This document shows positions 18,701 to 26,737 of a stretch of 64,000 nt of DNA, one piece after another. This DNA is from Arthrobacter globiformis NBRC 12137 (GTDB taxonomy: Bacteria > Actinomycetota > Actinomycetes > Actinomycetales > Micrococcaceae): positions 186,001 to 250,000 of the forward strand of contig NZ_BAEG01000085.1 of the NCBI RefSeq assembly GCF_000238915.1, given 5' to 3'. A program made the position numbers and the translations under genes. The notes below the pieces were generated by a model. The model did not search any database. It was not told the origin of the DNA and was given only the letters and a program-made list of their open reading frames with translations. How positions within the stretch are numbered: the stretch's first letter is position 1; every line of letters starts with the position of its first letter.

Positions 18701-19150
18701 CAGGAGCCCTTCCGCCCTGGCGCGGCGGATGAGGTCGAAGGCATACGCGGCCCAGGTGCGGGCCGGCGTGGTGCTCAGGCTGCGGTTCAGCCGGGCGGTA
18801 AAGCGGTCCCGGAGGGTGTCCGCGGCAAGCCGTCCCGGCGCGAGGATGAGGATTCGTTCGGGGTCCACCCCTTCCGTCTCCACCCGGCGGATTGCCGCCT
18901 CGATGAGCACGGTGGATTTTCCGGTTCCGGGCGCTCCGGGGACCAGTACGGGGCCGGTTCCCCCGGGCACTTCGACGGCGGCCAGCTGGTCCGCAGTGAG
19001 CACTGGAACGCGGGAGTGCACCTGCCGAGGGGGCAGCAAACGAAGACCTGTGGAGGGGAAGGGGGCGGCGGAGACTGAGCCTTCGTGGTCCCGTTCCGAA
19101 GTGAGTGCGGATGCGGGATAGGCGGAGGTCTGGTCGACTGTTGCGGTCAC
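15731..19150 (-). CDS. adnA: AdnA-like ATP-dependent helicase-nuclease subunit
   Basis: A 1,139-residue partner of AdnB: UvrD-like motor (Walker A GAPGTGKST, DEXQ-like LVDDIQEANPA) and C-terminal RecB-type nuclease (GQVDRLE, VIVDLKTGK, QLGAYQ). The N-terminal 45 residues look disordered. In many RecB-family nucleases the opening SPSxLExxxxC motif provides an iron-sulfur Cys; here SPSKVESVQKSPLDW has Ser878 instead, although three Cys remain near the end (1122, 1128, 1131). The GTG start overlaps the stop of the alkyltransferase-like gene (GTGA), making a three-gene repair operon with adnB. Confidence 0.92.
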   Translation of the reverse strand: MTATVDQTSAYPASALTSERDHEGSVSAAPFPSTGLRLLPPRQVHSRVPVLTADQLAAVEVPGGTGPVLVPGAPGTGKSTVLIEAAIRRVETEGVDPERILILAPGRLAADTLRDRFTARLNRSLSTTPARTWAAYAFDLIRRARAEGLLPLSKAPRLLSGPEQDLIIKELLEGHALPGLGLPWPDDLTAALPTRGFRHEVRQLFDRITETGRTAEDLAGLGHACGRPDWIAAAALYAEYRDVLDLRMPEAFDPAGIITAARQLFQDFPGFLAAERDRLQLILVDDIQEANPAVFELLADVAAGKDVYVTSAPDTVVQGFRGARPDLVAELPGLLGGEERAVVEKPLSHAHRHQPAVARAWLGVADRISLRSGGQLARRLDPVCSVPAEAGGSADTASGDCATGDTVSGDTAQPAGGTVEAHLLPSAVHELRYVAQRILEAHLRDGRPLEDIAVIVRNGGQLSQLQRYLAGQGIPVRIPVAEAAVRDEVAVRPLLDAYAVALDPAVLTPESAVSLLTSRVGGATSLELRRLRQSLRREELLGGGGRSSDSLLVEALLEPGALGSLGIEGRSARRVARMIQAGRKAAAEPGANAETVLWALWHSTGLAAAWTSAALAGGLVGARADRDLDAMMALFHTAERYVDQMPGSGPEQFLEYLLNQELPMDTLAAQAQVDDAVELMTPASAAGREWPFVIVAGLQEGVWPNTRLRGELLGSTLFADAVEHGVEYALQLGPLSRLREIRYDELRSFSTAVSRAKDVLLCTAVSSEDEQPSSFLDYVAPLLPGEEGRGYTPVERPLTLRALVAELRQYAQLDGRLAAEAGEAVRVLARLATAEPPVPGAHPDTWWGLAPLTSVDRVVPPGGTVFVSPSKVESVQKSPLDWFIQAAGGEAATDFARSLGTLVHAIAQDLPDASGTEYLAELVRRWPSLGMKDNWEGKLDFRRAEAMVRKLAQYILVMRSEGRRLAGVEQDFEVTLPEPGAVPRADVPTDEGPRSAVLRGQVDRLEIDAEGRLVIVDLKTGKRQPGKAELGRHPQLGAYQAAVLAGGFGDSEAAGAEPRPGGAVLAQLGTTTKSPGIQHQDPLDPGDNWAMEMVNDAAAVMSGHEFEARHDPAKAGFGGVGCRLPEVCPLCARGKQVTE

Positions 19151-19563
19151 ACGGACATTCCATCATCCGGCACTGACAATTTGCGCAGCGACGCTTCCAG
19201 CCGCTCGGCGATCCCGTCCAAGGCGTCAAAATCGGCGTCGGACGGCGCCCACCGCGCGGCGGTCAGATCCACCCGCCACCGTCCCTCGCCCGTCCTCGCA
19301 AACCCGCGATAGTCCCCGCGCAGGGGCGTGCCCTCCTGCAGGTAGAACTCGAGGGCCTGGGACTCATGGCCGTCGGGGGCCAGTCCGCTGGCCCGCAGCA
19401 CCCGCCACCATGGGACGCCGCTGCCGTAATGGCTCAGCACGGACCCCACCTGCCGCGGTCCTCCGGTGCCAAGGAGCTCAGCGACGTCGCCATAAGCCAC
19501 TGCCGAGCCGGCCGGGATGAGGTCAACCACCGCCAAAACCGCCTCCACATACTCCGCCCGCAT
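19147..19563 (-). CDS. Alkyltransferase-like protein (ATL; MGMT fold without catalytic Cys)
   Basis: A 138-residue protein with the DNA-binding fold of O6-methylguanine-DNA methyltransferase (IPAGSAVAYGDVAELLG, GPRQVGSVLSHYGSG). Where MGMT has PCHRV, this reads PWWRV at residues 51-55, so the alkyl-accepting Cys is Trp52. That substitution defines ATL proteins, which bind O6-alkylguanine and flag it for nucleotide excision repair rather than repairing it directly. It is the first gene of the adnA-adnB operon, overlapping adnA by four bases. M. tuberculosis has a similar gene close to adnA. Confidence 0.9.
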   Translation of the reverse strand: MRAEYVEAVLAVVDLIPAGSAVAYGDVAELLGTGGPRQVGSVLSHYGSGVPWWRVLRASGLAPDGHESQALEFYLQEGTPLRGDYRGFARTGEGRWRVDLTAARWAPSDADFDALDGIAERLEASLRKLSVPDDGMSV

Positions 19564-19692
19564 GCCTTCAGACTATCGGCCGGCACGCATCACCAGCGGT
19601 CAGGACGGGCGCCGTGTGCGTCTTCCCACACCATGCCGGACACGCGCAGGGCAAGCACCATTACTGTCGGTGGCTCCGGGTAATTTGGAGCC

Positions 19693-20403
19693 ATGAGCAC
19701 TTGGAACACTCTCCCCCGGGCCGCCTTCGACCTCGAAACCACGGGCCGCAACTCCCGTGCCGCCCGGATCGTGACGGCTTCTGTCACCGTGGTGGACAGC
19801 TCCGGCAGCGTGATCCGCGAACACGAGTGGCTGGCCGATCCGGGGGTTGAGATTCCGGCGGAGGCCAGCGATGTCCACGGGATCACCACCGAACACGCCC
19901 GCAGCCACGGCCGGCCTGCGGCCGAGGTCACCAGGGAAGTGGCCGCCGTGCTCCAGGGGCTTTTCGACGACGGCGTTCCGGTGATCGCATTCAACGCCAG
20001 CTACGACTTCACTGTCCTGGCCGCCGAGTCTGCCCGCTACGGCGTGCCGCAGCTGAGCCGGTTCCCCGTCCTGGACCCCTACATCATGAACAAGCAGGTG
20101 GACAGGTACCGCAAGGGCAAGAGGACGCTGACCGCCCTGTGCGAGGAGTACGGCGTGGAGCTCGAAAACGCCCACACATCGGCCGCGGATGCACTGGCAA
20201 CGTTGCGCATGCTCGATGCCATGGCCGGAAAATTCCCCAAACTGAGCATGCCGGCCAGCCAGCTGCATCAGCTTCAGGTGGACTGGGCCGTCAGCCAGGC
20301 CGCCGACTTCCAGCAGTACCTCCGCAAGACCAAGCCCGCCGCCGTCATCGAGGGTGACTGGCCCGTGCTGCCTCCGGAGGATGCGAGCCGCGGCGGCTTC
20401 TGA
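19693..20403 (+). CDS. DnaQ-like 3'-5' exonuclease (DEDDh)
   Basis: A 236-residue exonuclease-domain protein. FDLETTG holds the first Asp/Glu pair, FNASYDFTVL the second acidic motif and NAHTSAADALATL the HxxxxD third motif, so the DEDDh set is complete. It is a stand-alone nuclease, without a helicase or polymerase fused to it; relatives act in proofreading-like or RNA/DNA trimming roles, so its substrate is open. GGAG sits six bases ahead of the ATG. A loose inverted repeat (GGTGCGA/TCGCACC) within 40 bases of the stop may end transcription. Confidence 0.88.
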   Translation: MSTWNTLPRAAFDLETTGRNSRAARIVTASVTVVDSSGSVIREHEWLADPGVEIPAEASDVHGITTEHARSHGRPAAEVTREVAAVLQGLFDDGVPVIAFNASYDFTVLAAESARYGVPQLSRFPVLDPYIMNKQVDRYRKGKRTLTALCEEYGVELENAHTSAADALATLRMLDAMAGKFPKLSMPASQLHQLQVDWAVSQAADFQQYLRKTKPAAVIEGDWPVLPPEDASRGGF

Positions 20404-20688
20404 CCGGTGCGACGCAACTCACAAAAACTGGCTCGCACCGCCAGCGCCGTGCCATGCCTTACTGATTCTGTGACAGCAACTTCTGTCATTGCTATCGGCC
20501 GACCTGCTAGTAAAAATCTGCATTATATTCGGCGAAAAGGGCCTAAGCTCATTCATTACGCCACCTAACGGCCGTGTTAACGGCAGGTGAGATAATTAAG
20601 TTTTGCGGGCGCGCCCTCTGCGGGGCCGGATCTCGGCCCAGACGGCTTGACTGCCCGACCCCGATTATCCCAATGAAAGTGATGCGTG

Positions 20689-21639
20689 ATGAAAATCAAA
20701 GCCTTGAAGTGGCTGTCCACGGTTCCCGTGGCCGTAGTCATGGCCGTATCCCTGGCCGCCTGCGGTGGAGGCACCGCTGCTCCCAGTGGCACGTCGACCG
20801 ACGCCCTCGCCGGCAGCGACCAGCAGACGCTGGACAAGTACACCACCAAGGATGTCACCGCTCTGGACAAGATCGACAAGTCCAAGCTTGGCCTGATCAC
20901 TCCCGGCACCCTCAAGGTCGGCACCCTCTCCGATGCGCCGCCTAACATCTTCATCGATAAGGACGGAAACTTCACGGGGTACGACAACGAACTCCTGAAG
21001 GCCATGGCGGCCAAGCTCGGCCTCAAGGTGGAGTTCGCGTCGACCAAGTTCCAGGGACTGCTGGCACAGGTGAAGAACAAGCAGTTCGACGTCGGCTCTT
21101 CCTCCATCTCCACCACGGACGCCCGCCGCGAGACCGTGGCCTTCACCAACGGCTACGACTTCGGCTACATGGCGATCGTGACCAAGGATGACGCGAAGGT
21201 GAAGTCCTTCGATGACCTGAAGCAGGGCGTACGCATCGGCGTCGTCCAGGGCACCGTCCAGGACGACTTCGTCACGAACACGCTGAAGCTCGAGCCGGTC
21301 CGTTTCCCGGACTACAACACGGTCTACGCGAACGTGAAGAGCGGCCAGATCGACGCCTGGGTTGCCCCTTCCCAGCAGGCCGAGGGCCAGGTCAAGTCGG
21401 GCGACGGCACGAAGATCGCCGAGAAGAAGGTCAACACCCAGAACTTCACGGCGTACGCCGTGGCCAAGGACAACCAGCCCCTCACTGACGCGCTCAACTC
21501 GGCGCTTGACGCCGTAATCGCCGACGGCACGTGGACCAAGCTCACCACCCAGTGGTACACGGACCGCCCGACCATCAAGGAACAGACTCCTGAGGGCTGG
21601 AAGCCGGGCAGCAAGGCCGTCCAGGTCCCCACGAAGTAA
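20689..21639 (+). CDS. Polar amino acid ABC transporter, substrate-binding lipoprotein
   Basis: A 316-residue periplasmic-binding-protein family 3 receptor. It opens with a lipoprotein signal (basic MKIKALKW, hydrophobic core, lipobox LAAC), so it is anchored by the acylated Cys. GTLKVGTLSDAPPNIFID and FTGYDNELLKAMAAKLG are characteristic of amino-acid receptors; the exact ligand cannot be read from sequence. I use the ATG at 20689 rather than the GTG just before it. The preceding 285-base gap is AT-rich around 20510-20530 (TATATT at 20524), a possible promoter. It is the first gene of a three-gene operon. Confidence 0.9.
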   Translation: MKIKALKWLSTVPVAVVMAVSLAACGGGTAAPSGTSTDALAGSDQQTLDKYTTKDVTALDKIDKSKLGLITPGTLKVGTLSDAPPNIFIDKDGNFTGYDNELLKAMAAKLGLKVEFASTKFQGLLAQVKNKQFDVGSSSISTTDARRETVAFTNGYDFGYMAIVTKDDAKVKSFDDLKQGVRIGVVQGTVQDDFVTNTLKLEPVRFPDYNTVYANVKSGQIDAWVAPSQQAEGQVKSGDGTKIAEKKVNTQNFTAYAVAKDNQPLTDALNSALDAVIADGTWTKLTTQWYTDRPTIKEQTPEGWKPGSKAVQVPTK

Positions 21640-21657
21640 CCGACTGACAGGCGCCAC

Positions 21658-22422
21658 ATGGATTATCTGAACAGGCTCGCCGAGACCTTCCTCGACTGGA
21701 AGGCCATCGCCGAGGTACTCCCGGCCATGTTCTCGGTCGGTCTGCCCAACACCCTCGTCCTCGCAATCGTCTCGGGCATCATCGGCTGCGTGGTCGGCAT
21801 GGTGCTGGCCCTCATGGGCATCTCGCGCAATCCTGTGGCGCGGTGGGCCGCCCGGGTGTACACGGACGTGTTCCGTGGACTCCCGGCGGTTCTCACCATC
21901 CTCGTCATCGGGCTCGGCTTCGGGCCCATCTTCCGCGAGCTGACGGGCATCGCCAGCCCTTACCCCATGGGCATCGCCGCGCTCTCGCTCATGTCCAGCG
22001 CCTACATCGGGGAGATCTTCCGTTCCGGCATCCAGAGCGTCGACAAAGGCCAGCTTGAGGCCGCCCGCGCCTTGGGCTTCGGCTACGGCCCCTCGCTGCG
22101 CATGGTCGTCGTGCCGCAGGGCATCCGGCGCGTGCTCCCGGCGCTGGTGAACCAGTTCATCGCGCTGATCAAGGAATCGTCGCTGGTCTTCACCCTGGGG
22201 CTCCTGGCCTCCGAGCGGGAGCTGTTCCAGATCGGCCAGGACGCCGCCGCCCGCAGCGGCAACCTGTCCGGCTACGTGGCGGCCGCCGTGTTCTATCTCG
22301 CGATGACCGTTCCGCTGACCCACTTCGTCAACTGGATCGACGCTCGGCTGCGCACCGGCAAACCGGAAAAGAAAGAACCTGACGAGGCTGCCGCCGTCGT
22401 CGGGAAGGGAGCCCACGCATGA
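21658..22422 (+). CDS. Amino acid ABC transporter permease
   Basis: A 254-residue inner-membrane permease of the His/Glu/Gln type with about five membrane segments. The EAA loop reads GQLEAARALGFGYGPSLRMVVVPQGIRRVLPAL, shown here in two parts as QLEAARALG followed by VVVPQGIRRVLP. It provides the docking site for the ATPase. Only one permease gene is present, so the channel is probably a homodimer. It follows the receptor gene by 18 bases and its last four bases overlap the ATPase gene. Confidence 0.92.
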   Translation: MDYLNRLAETFLDWKAIAEVLPAMFSVGLPNTLVLAIVSGIIGCVVGMVLALMGISRNPVARWAARVYTDVFRGLPAVLTILVIGLGFGPIFRELTGIASPYPMGIAALSLMSSAYIGEIFRSGIQSVDKGQLEAARALGFGYGPSLRMVVVPQGIRRVLPALVNQFIALIKESSLVFTLGLLASERELFQIGQDAAARSGNLSGYVAAAVFYLAMTVPLTHFVNWIDARLRTGKPEKKEPDEAAAVVGKGAHA

Positions 22423-23156
22423 GCCAGTTCACCTCAGGCTCTCTCGAAGCGAAAAACGTCCATCTCGCCTTCGGGCACAACAAGGTCCTCCGCGGCATCG
22501 ACCTGAGCGTCCCGGCCGGCACCACTGCCTCGGTGATCGGCCCGTCCGGCTCCGGAAAGTCGACCCTTCTGCGCGTGATGAACCGCCTGATCGAACCGGA
22601 TGCCGGGGACATCCTCCTGGACGGCAAGTCAGTCCTGAAGGACAACCCGGATGAGCTGCGGCGCCGGATCGGCATGGTTTTCCAGCAGTTCAACCTGTTC
22701 CCGCACAAGAGCGTGGGAGAGAACGTCGCGTTCGCCCTGCGCAAGCTGCGGAAACTGCCCAAGGAGCAGGCACGCGAGGAAGCCCTCGAGCAGCTCGACC
22801 TCGTCGGGCTCAGGCACAAGGCCGATGTCCGCCCTGCCACCCTCTCGGGCGGTCAGCAGCAGCGGGTGGCCATCGCGCGCGCCCTTGCCATGAAACCTGA
22901 GGTCATGTTCTTCGACGAGGCCACCTCGGCCCTCGACCCCGAGCTGGTCAAGGGGGTCCTGGCCCTCATGGCGGACCTCGCGAAGGGCGGCATGACCATG
23001 GTGGTGGTGACCCACGAAATGGGCTTCTCACGCAACGTCTCGGACACCGTGACCTTCATGGACGGCGGTGTGGTGGTGGAGTCGGGCCCGCCCGGACAGG
23101 TGTTTGAAAACCCGCAGACGGAGCGGCTGCAGGGCTTCCTCTCGGACGTCCTCTAG
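22419..23156 (+). CDS. Amino acid ABC transporter ATP-binding protein
   Basis: A 245-residue GlnQ/HisP-type ATPase. Walker A is GPSGSGKST, the Q loop is VFQQFNLFPH, the signature is LSGGQQQR, Walker B is VMFFDEATSALD and the switch is VVVTHEMGF; all are intact. Its ATG overlaps the permease stop (ATGA), which indicates coupled translation. A strong terminator follows at 23191. Confidence 0.95.
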   Translation: MSQFTSGSLEAKNVHLAFGHNKVLRGIDLSVPAGTTASVIGPSGSGKSTLLRVMNRLIEPDAGDILLDGKSVLKDNPDELRRRIGMVFQQFNLFPHKSVGENVAFALRKLRKLPKEQAREEALEQLDLVGLRHKADVRPATLSGGQQQRVAIARALAMKPEVMFFDEATSALDPELVKGVLALMADLAKGGMTMVVVTHEMGFSRNVSDTVTFMDGGVVVESGPPGQVFENPQTERLQGFLSDVL

Positions 23157-23190
23157 GCAGACGCCTGGGCCGGATCACCAACTGCAAAAA

Positions 23191-23222
23191 ACTCTGGCAC
23201 CCGCCGCGGCGGGTGCCAGAGT
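23191..23222. terminator. Bidirectional terminator between ABC operon and hemL
   Basis: A near-perfect stem (ACTCTGGCACCCGCC with GGCGGGTGCCAGAGT around GC-rich loop bases) is flanked by an A run on the left and T7 on the right. It can stop both the plus-strand ABC operon and the minus-strand heme operon. Confidence 0.92.
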
Positions 23223-23269
23223 TTTTTTGTCGGAAGGAAAGCCCGACGGCGGGCGGCATCGACGGCGGG

Positions 23270-24601
23270 TTAGGCCTTCGCTGCGGCGGCCGCCTTCGCT
23301 GCGGCAGGCAGTGCCTCGAAGATCCGGTTCATGGCGGTGTCGTCGTGCGCCGCGGACAGGAACCAGGCCTCGAAGACGGACGGCGGCAGGTAGACGCCCG
23401 AATCCAGCATGGAGTGGAAGAAAGGCGCGTAGCGGAACGACTCCTGCTTCAGTGCGTCGCTGTAGTTGTGGACCCCCTGTTCGGACGTGCCGAAGGCCAC
23501 CGAGAACAGGTTGCCGGCGCGCTGGATGGAGTGGTCCACGCCGGCTGCGTCCAGCTCCGAGGACAGAGCAGCGGAAAGCTCCAGCGAGCGGGCGTCGATA
23601 AACGAATACACCTCGGGCGTGGCGTGCGTCAGGGTGGCGACGCCGGCGGCCATGGCCACCGGGTTCCCGGACAGCGTGCCGGCCTGGTAGACGGGACCGA
23701 GCGGCGCCAGGTAGTCCATGATGTCGGCCCGGCCGCCGAGGGCCGCCGTCGGCATGCCGCCGCCGATCACTTTGCCGAACGTCAGAAGGTCGGGGGTCCA
23801 CTTCTCGGTGGCGTCGGCGGCGCCGCCGGTGAGGCCCCAGTAGCCCGAGTAGCCGGTGCGGAAGCCGGTCAGGACCTCGTCGACGATCAGCAGCGCGCCG
23901 TGGGCTGCGGTGATCCGGGAGAGGCCGGCATTGAAGCCTTCGCCGGGGGTGACCACGCCCATGTTGGCGGGCGCCGCCTCGGTGATGACGGCGGCGATGT
24001 TGGGCCCGTGCTCGGCGAAGGCTGCCTCAACGGCGCCTAGGTCGTTGTACGGCAGTACCAGGGTTTCGGCGGCGGTGGCGGCCGTGACGCCTGCGGAGCC
24101 GGGGAGGGCCAGGGTGGCAACGCCGGAGCCGGCGGACGCGAGCAGCCCGTCGAGGTGCCCGTGGTAGCAGCCGGCAAACTTGATCACCAGGTTGCGGCCG
24201 GTGAAGCCCCGGGCAAGCCGGATCGCCGTCATGGTGGCTTCGGTGCCGGTGGAAACCATCCGCAGCCGTTCGACGGCGGAAACGCGTTCCTTGACGATGG
24301 CCGCGAGGTTGGCCTCGTCGGGGGTCGAGGCACCGAAGGAAAGGCCGCGGTCCACGGCAGCGTGCACGGCGTCCAGGACGGCCGGGTGGGCGTGCCCCAG
24401 CAGGGCCGGGCCCCAGGAGCAGACCAGGTCCACGTAGTCCTTGCCGTCGGCGTCGGTCAGGTACGCGCCCTTGGCCGCGACCATGAAGCGGGGCGTGCCG
24501 CCGACGGATCCGAAGGCGCGGACCGGGGAATTCACGCCGCCGGGCATCAGCTGGCGGGCGCGGTCGAAAAGTTCCTCATTGCGAGGGGTACTGGAAGTCA
24601 T
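23270..24601 (-). CDS. hemL: Glutamate-1-semialdehyde 2,1-aminomutase
   Basis: A PLP enzyme converting glutamate-1-semialdehyde to 5-aminolevulinate, the second step of the C5 route that begins with HemA at 34.6 kb. LMPGGVNSPVRAF near the N-terminus, IVDEVLTGFR and LTFGKVIGGGMP with the PLP-binding Lys identify it. From the ATG at 24601 it is 443 residues, the usual length; a GTG 33 bases upstream would overlap the LLM gene. The C-terminus is Ala/Lys-rich. It is the last gene of the minus-strand heme operon. Confidence 0.95.
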   Translation of the reverse strand: MTSSTPRNEELFDRARQLMPGGVNSPVRAFGSVGGTPRFMVAAKGAYLTDADGKDYVDLVCSWGPALLGHAHPAVLDAVHAAVDRGLSFGASTPDEANLAAIVKERVSAVERLRMVSTGTEATMTAIRLARGFTGRNLVIKFAGCYHGHLDGLLASAGSGVATLALPGSAGVTAATAAETLVLPYNDLGAVEAAFAEHGPNIAAVITEAAPANMGVVTPGEGFNAGLSRITAAHGALLIVDEVLTGFRTGYSGYWGLTGGAADATEKWTPDLLTFGKVIGGGMPTAALGGRADIMDYLAPLGPVYQAGTLSGNPVAMAAGVATLTHATPEVYSFIDARSLELSAALSSELDAAGVDHSIQRAGNLFSVAFGTSEQGVHNYSDALKQESFRYAPFFHSMLDSGVYLPPSVFEAWFLSAAHDDTAMNRIFEALPAAAKAAAAAKA

Positions 24602-24614
24602 GGTTCCCATTCTT

Positions 24615-25715
24615 TCAGTCTGCGGGAGTGTCACCGGACAGGAGCTCGGCCACCCGGGGTGCCACCACGGTGCCGAAGAGTTCGATGCAGCGCATCATGG
24701 ATTCGTGCGGCAGCGTGCCGTTGCCGTATTTCAGGTCGAAGCGGTCGACGCCGAGGTTCCGCTTGAGCAGGGCAATCTTCTGCGCCACCGTCTCAGGCGA
24801 GCCGACGTACAGGGCGCCCTCGGGACCGCACATGGCGTCGAATTCCCGCCGGTTTCCCGGGCCCCAGCCGCGCTCGGCCCCGATCCTGTTCCGCTGGTCG
24901 AGCCAGTGCGGAAACAGCTCCTCGCGGGCCGCCTCGTCGGTTTCAGCTATGTGGCCGGGCGAGTGGGTGGCGATTTGCTGCAGGGGATGGCCGTACTTGG
25001 CCATCCCCTCGCGGTACAGGTCTACCAGCGGGGCGAACGCCCGGGGCTGGCCGCCGATGATGGCGAAGATGATCGGGTAGCCGTATTCCGCGCACCGCAG
25101 GACGGACTCCGGGGTGCCGCCCACGCCGATCCAGGCAGGCAGCAGGTGGTGCTCCAGCGGCGGGTAGACACTCAGCCCGGCCAGTGCTGGCCGGGTGCGC
25201 CCCTCCCAGTGGACCGGCTTTTGGGCCCGCACCCTGTCGAAGAGTTCGAGCTTCTCCTCGAACAGCACCTCGTAGTCCGCAAGGTCCAGGCCGAACAGCG
25301 GAAAGGACTCGATGAACGAGCCGCGGCCCAGCATCACCTCGGCGCGGCCGCCGGAGAGGGCGTCCACCGTGGAGAATCGCTGGAACACGCGGATGGGGTC
25401 ATCGGAACTGAGGACGGTCACGGCCGAACCGAGCCGGATCCTGGCGGTCCTGGCCGCGGCGGCTGCCAGGAACACCTCGGGGGCCGAGACCGCAAAGTCG
25501 CGGCGGTGGTGCTCCCCCACGCCGAAGGCGTGGAGGCCGACGGCGTCAGCCAGGACCGCCTGGTCCAGCAGCTCCCGCAGCACCACGGCATGCGGCTTCG
25601 GTTGACCCTCACCGTCCACCCCGACGTCCCCGAAGGTGTTCAGGCCCAGCAGGATCTTTCCGGGACCCACCGGCGCGGTCGGTGCTGTGGTCTGGCCCGG
25701 GGCCGGCTCCGCCAT
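24615..25715 (-). CDS. LLM-class flavin-dependent oxidoreductase embedded in the heme operon
   Basis: A 366-residue luciferase-like monooxygenase-fold protein (VGEHHRRDFAVSAPEVFLAAAA, LGSAVTVLSSDDPIRVFQRFSTVD read in pieces as LGSAVTVLSSDDP and RVFQRFSTVD). The fold binds FMN or F420; no feature here decides which. It lies between hemB and hemL, overlaps the hemB stop by one ATGA, and ends 13 bases before the hemL start, so it is co-transcribed and translationally coupled. Whether it acts in tetrapyrrole chemistry is unknown. Confidence 0.88.
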   Translation of the reverse strand: MAEPAPGQTTAPTAPVGPGKILLGLNTFGDVGVDGEGQPKPHAVVLRELLDQAVLADAVGLHAFGVGEHHRRDFAVSAPEVFLAAAAARTARIRLGSAVTVLSSDDPIRVFQRFSTVDALSGGRAEVMLGRGSFIESFPLFGLDLADYEVLFEEKLELFDRVRAQKPVHWEGRTRPALAGLSVYPPLEHHLLPAWIGVGGTPESVLRCAEYGYPIIFAIIGGQPRAFAPLVDLYREGMAKYGHPLQQIATHSPGHIAETDEAAREELFPHWLDQRNRIGAERGWGPGNRREFDAMCGPEGALYVGSPETVAQKIALLKRNLGVDRFDLKYGNGTLPHESMMRCIELFGTVVAPRVAELLSGDTPAD

Positions 25716-26695
25716 CAGGATTCCTTGAGCCAGCCGGCGATCTCGCTGGCCCAGTATGTGAGGACCACGTTGGCCCCGGCGCGGCGGATGCCGAGGACCG
25801 ATTCGGTGATGGCCGCCCGCCGGTCGATCCAGCCGTTGGCAGCGGCGGCCTCGATCATGGCGTACTCGCCCGAGATCTGGTAGGCGGCGACCGGTACGGG
25901 GCTCATCGCGGCGACGTCGGCCAGGATGTCGAGGTAGCTCATGGCCGGCTTGACCATCACCATGTCTGCACCCTCGGCGAGGTCGAGTTCCACCTCCTGG
26001 ATAGCCTCCCGGCGGTTGGCGGCGTCCATCTGGTAGGTCCTGCGGTCGCCCTTCAGCTGTGAGTCCACCGCTTCCCGGAACGGGCCGTAGAACGCCGAGG
26101 CGTACTTTGCGGCGTAGGCCACCACGGCGGTGTTTACGTGGCCGGCGTCCTCGAGGGACTGGCGGATCACGCCGATCTGTCCGTCCATCATTCCGGACGG
26201 GCCCAGCACATGGGCGCCGGCGTCGGCCTGGGCCACCGCCATCTTCGCGTAGATCTCCAGCGTGGCGTCGTTGTCGACGTAGCCGTCGCTGTCGAGGACG
26301 CCGCAGTGGCCGTGGTCGGTGAATTCGTCCAGGCAGACGTCGCTCATCACCACGAGGCTGTCCCCCACCTCCGCGCGCACGTCGCGGATGGCCTTGTTAA
26401 GCACCCCGTCCGGGTCCAGGGACGCCGTTCCCTCGGCGTCCCTGGTCTCGGGAATGCCGAACAGCATGATGCCGCCGACGCCCAGTTCCACGGCTTCGGC
26501 CGCCGCTCGCTTCAGGGTGTCGGTGGTGTGCTGCACGACGCCCGGCATGGAGGCGATCGGGTTGGGCTCTGAGAGCCCCTCGCGGATGAACGCGGGAAGG
26601 ATCAGGTCTGCCGGGGCAAGCCGGTGCTCAGCCGTGAGCCTGCGCATGGCGGGGGTGGTGCGGAGCCGCCGGGGTCGGTGGTGCGGAAAGCTCAT
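25715..26695 (-). CDS. hemB: Delta-aminolevulinic acid dehydratase (porphobilinogen synthase)
   Basis: A 326-residue enzyme that condenses two 5-aminolevulinate molecules into porphobilinogen. The Schiff-base Lys segments are GPFREAVDSQLKGDRRTY (nearby) and MVMVKPAMSYLD. The metal-binding segment is DVCLDEFTDHGHCG. Zinc enzymes have three Cys here; this one has Cys-Asp-Cys, intermediate between the zinc and magnesium types and, as I recall, common in Actinobacteria. Its stop overlaps the LLM start. Confidence 0.96.
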   Translation of the reverse strand: MSFPHHRPRRLRTTPAMRRLTAEHRLAPADLILPAFIREGLSEPNPIASMPGVVQHTTDTLKRAAAEAVELGVGGIMLFGIPETRDAEGTASLDPDGVLNKAIRDVRAEVGDSLVVMSDVCLDEFTDHGHCGVLDSDGYVDNDATLEIYAKMAVAQADAGAHVLGPSGMMDGQIGVIRQSLEDAGHVNTAVVAYAAKYASAFYGPFREAVDSQLKGDRRTYQMDAANRREAIQEVELDLAEGADMVMVKPAMSYLDILADVAAMSPVPVAAYQISGEYAMIEAAAANGWIDRRAAITESVLGIRRAGANVVLTYWASEIAGWLKES

Positions 26696-26737
26696 GTCCT
26701 GTCCTTCACTGTGGGCCTGCTGTCGATGAGTGGATGT

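Noticed and set aside
20665..22416. A 583-codon frame opposite the ABC genes
   Set aside because: Antisense to conserved receptor and permease genes, with low-complexity composition typical of shadow frames.
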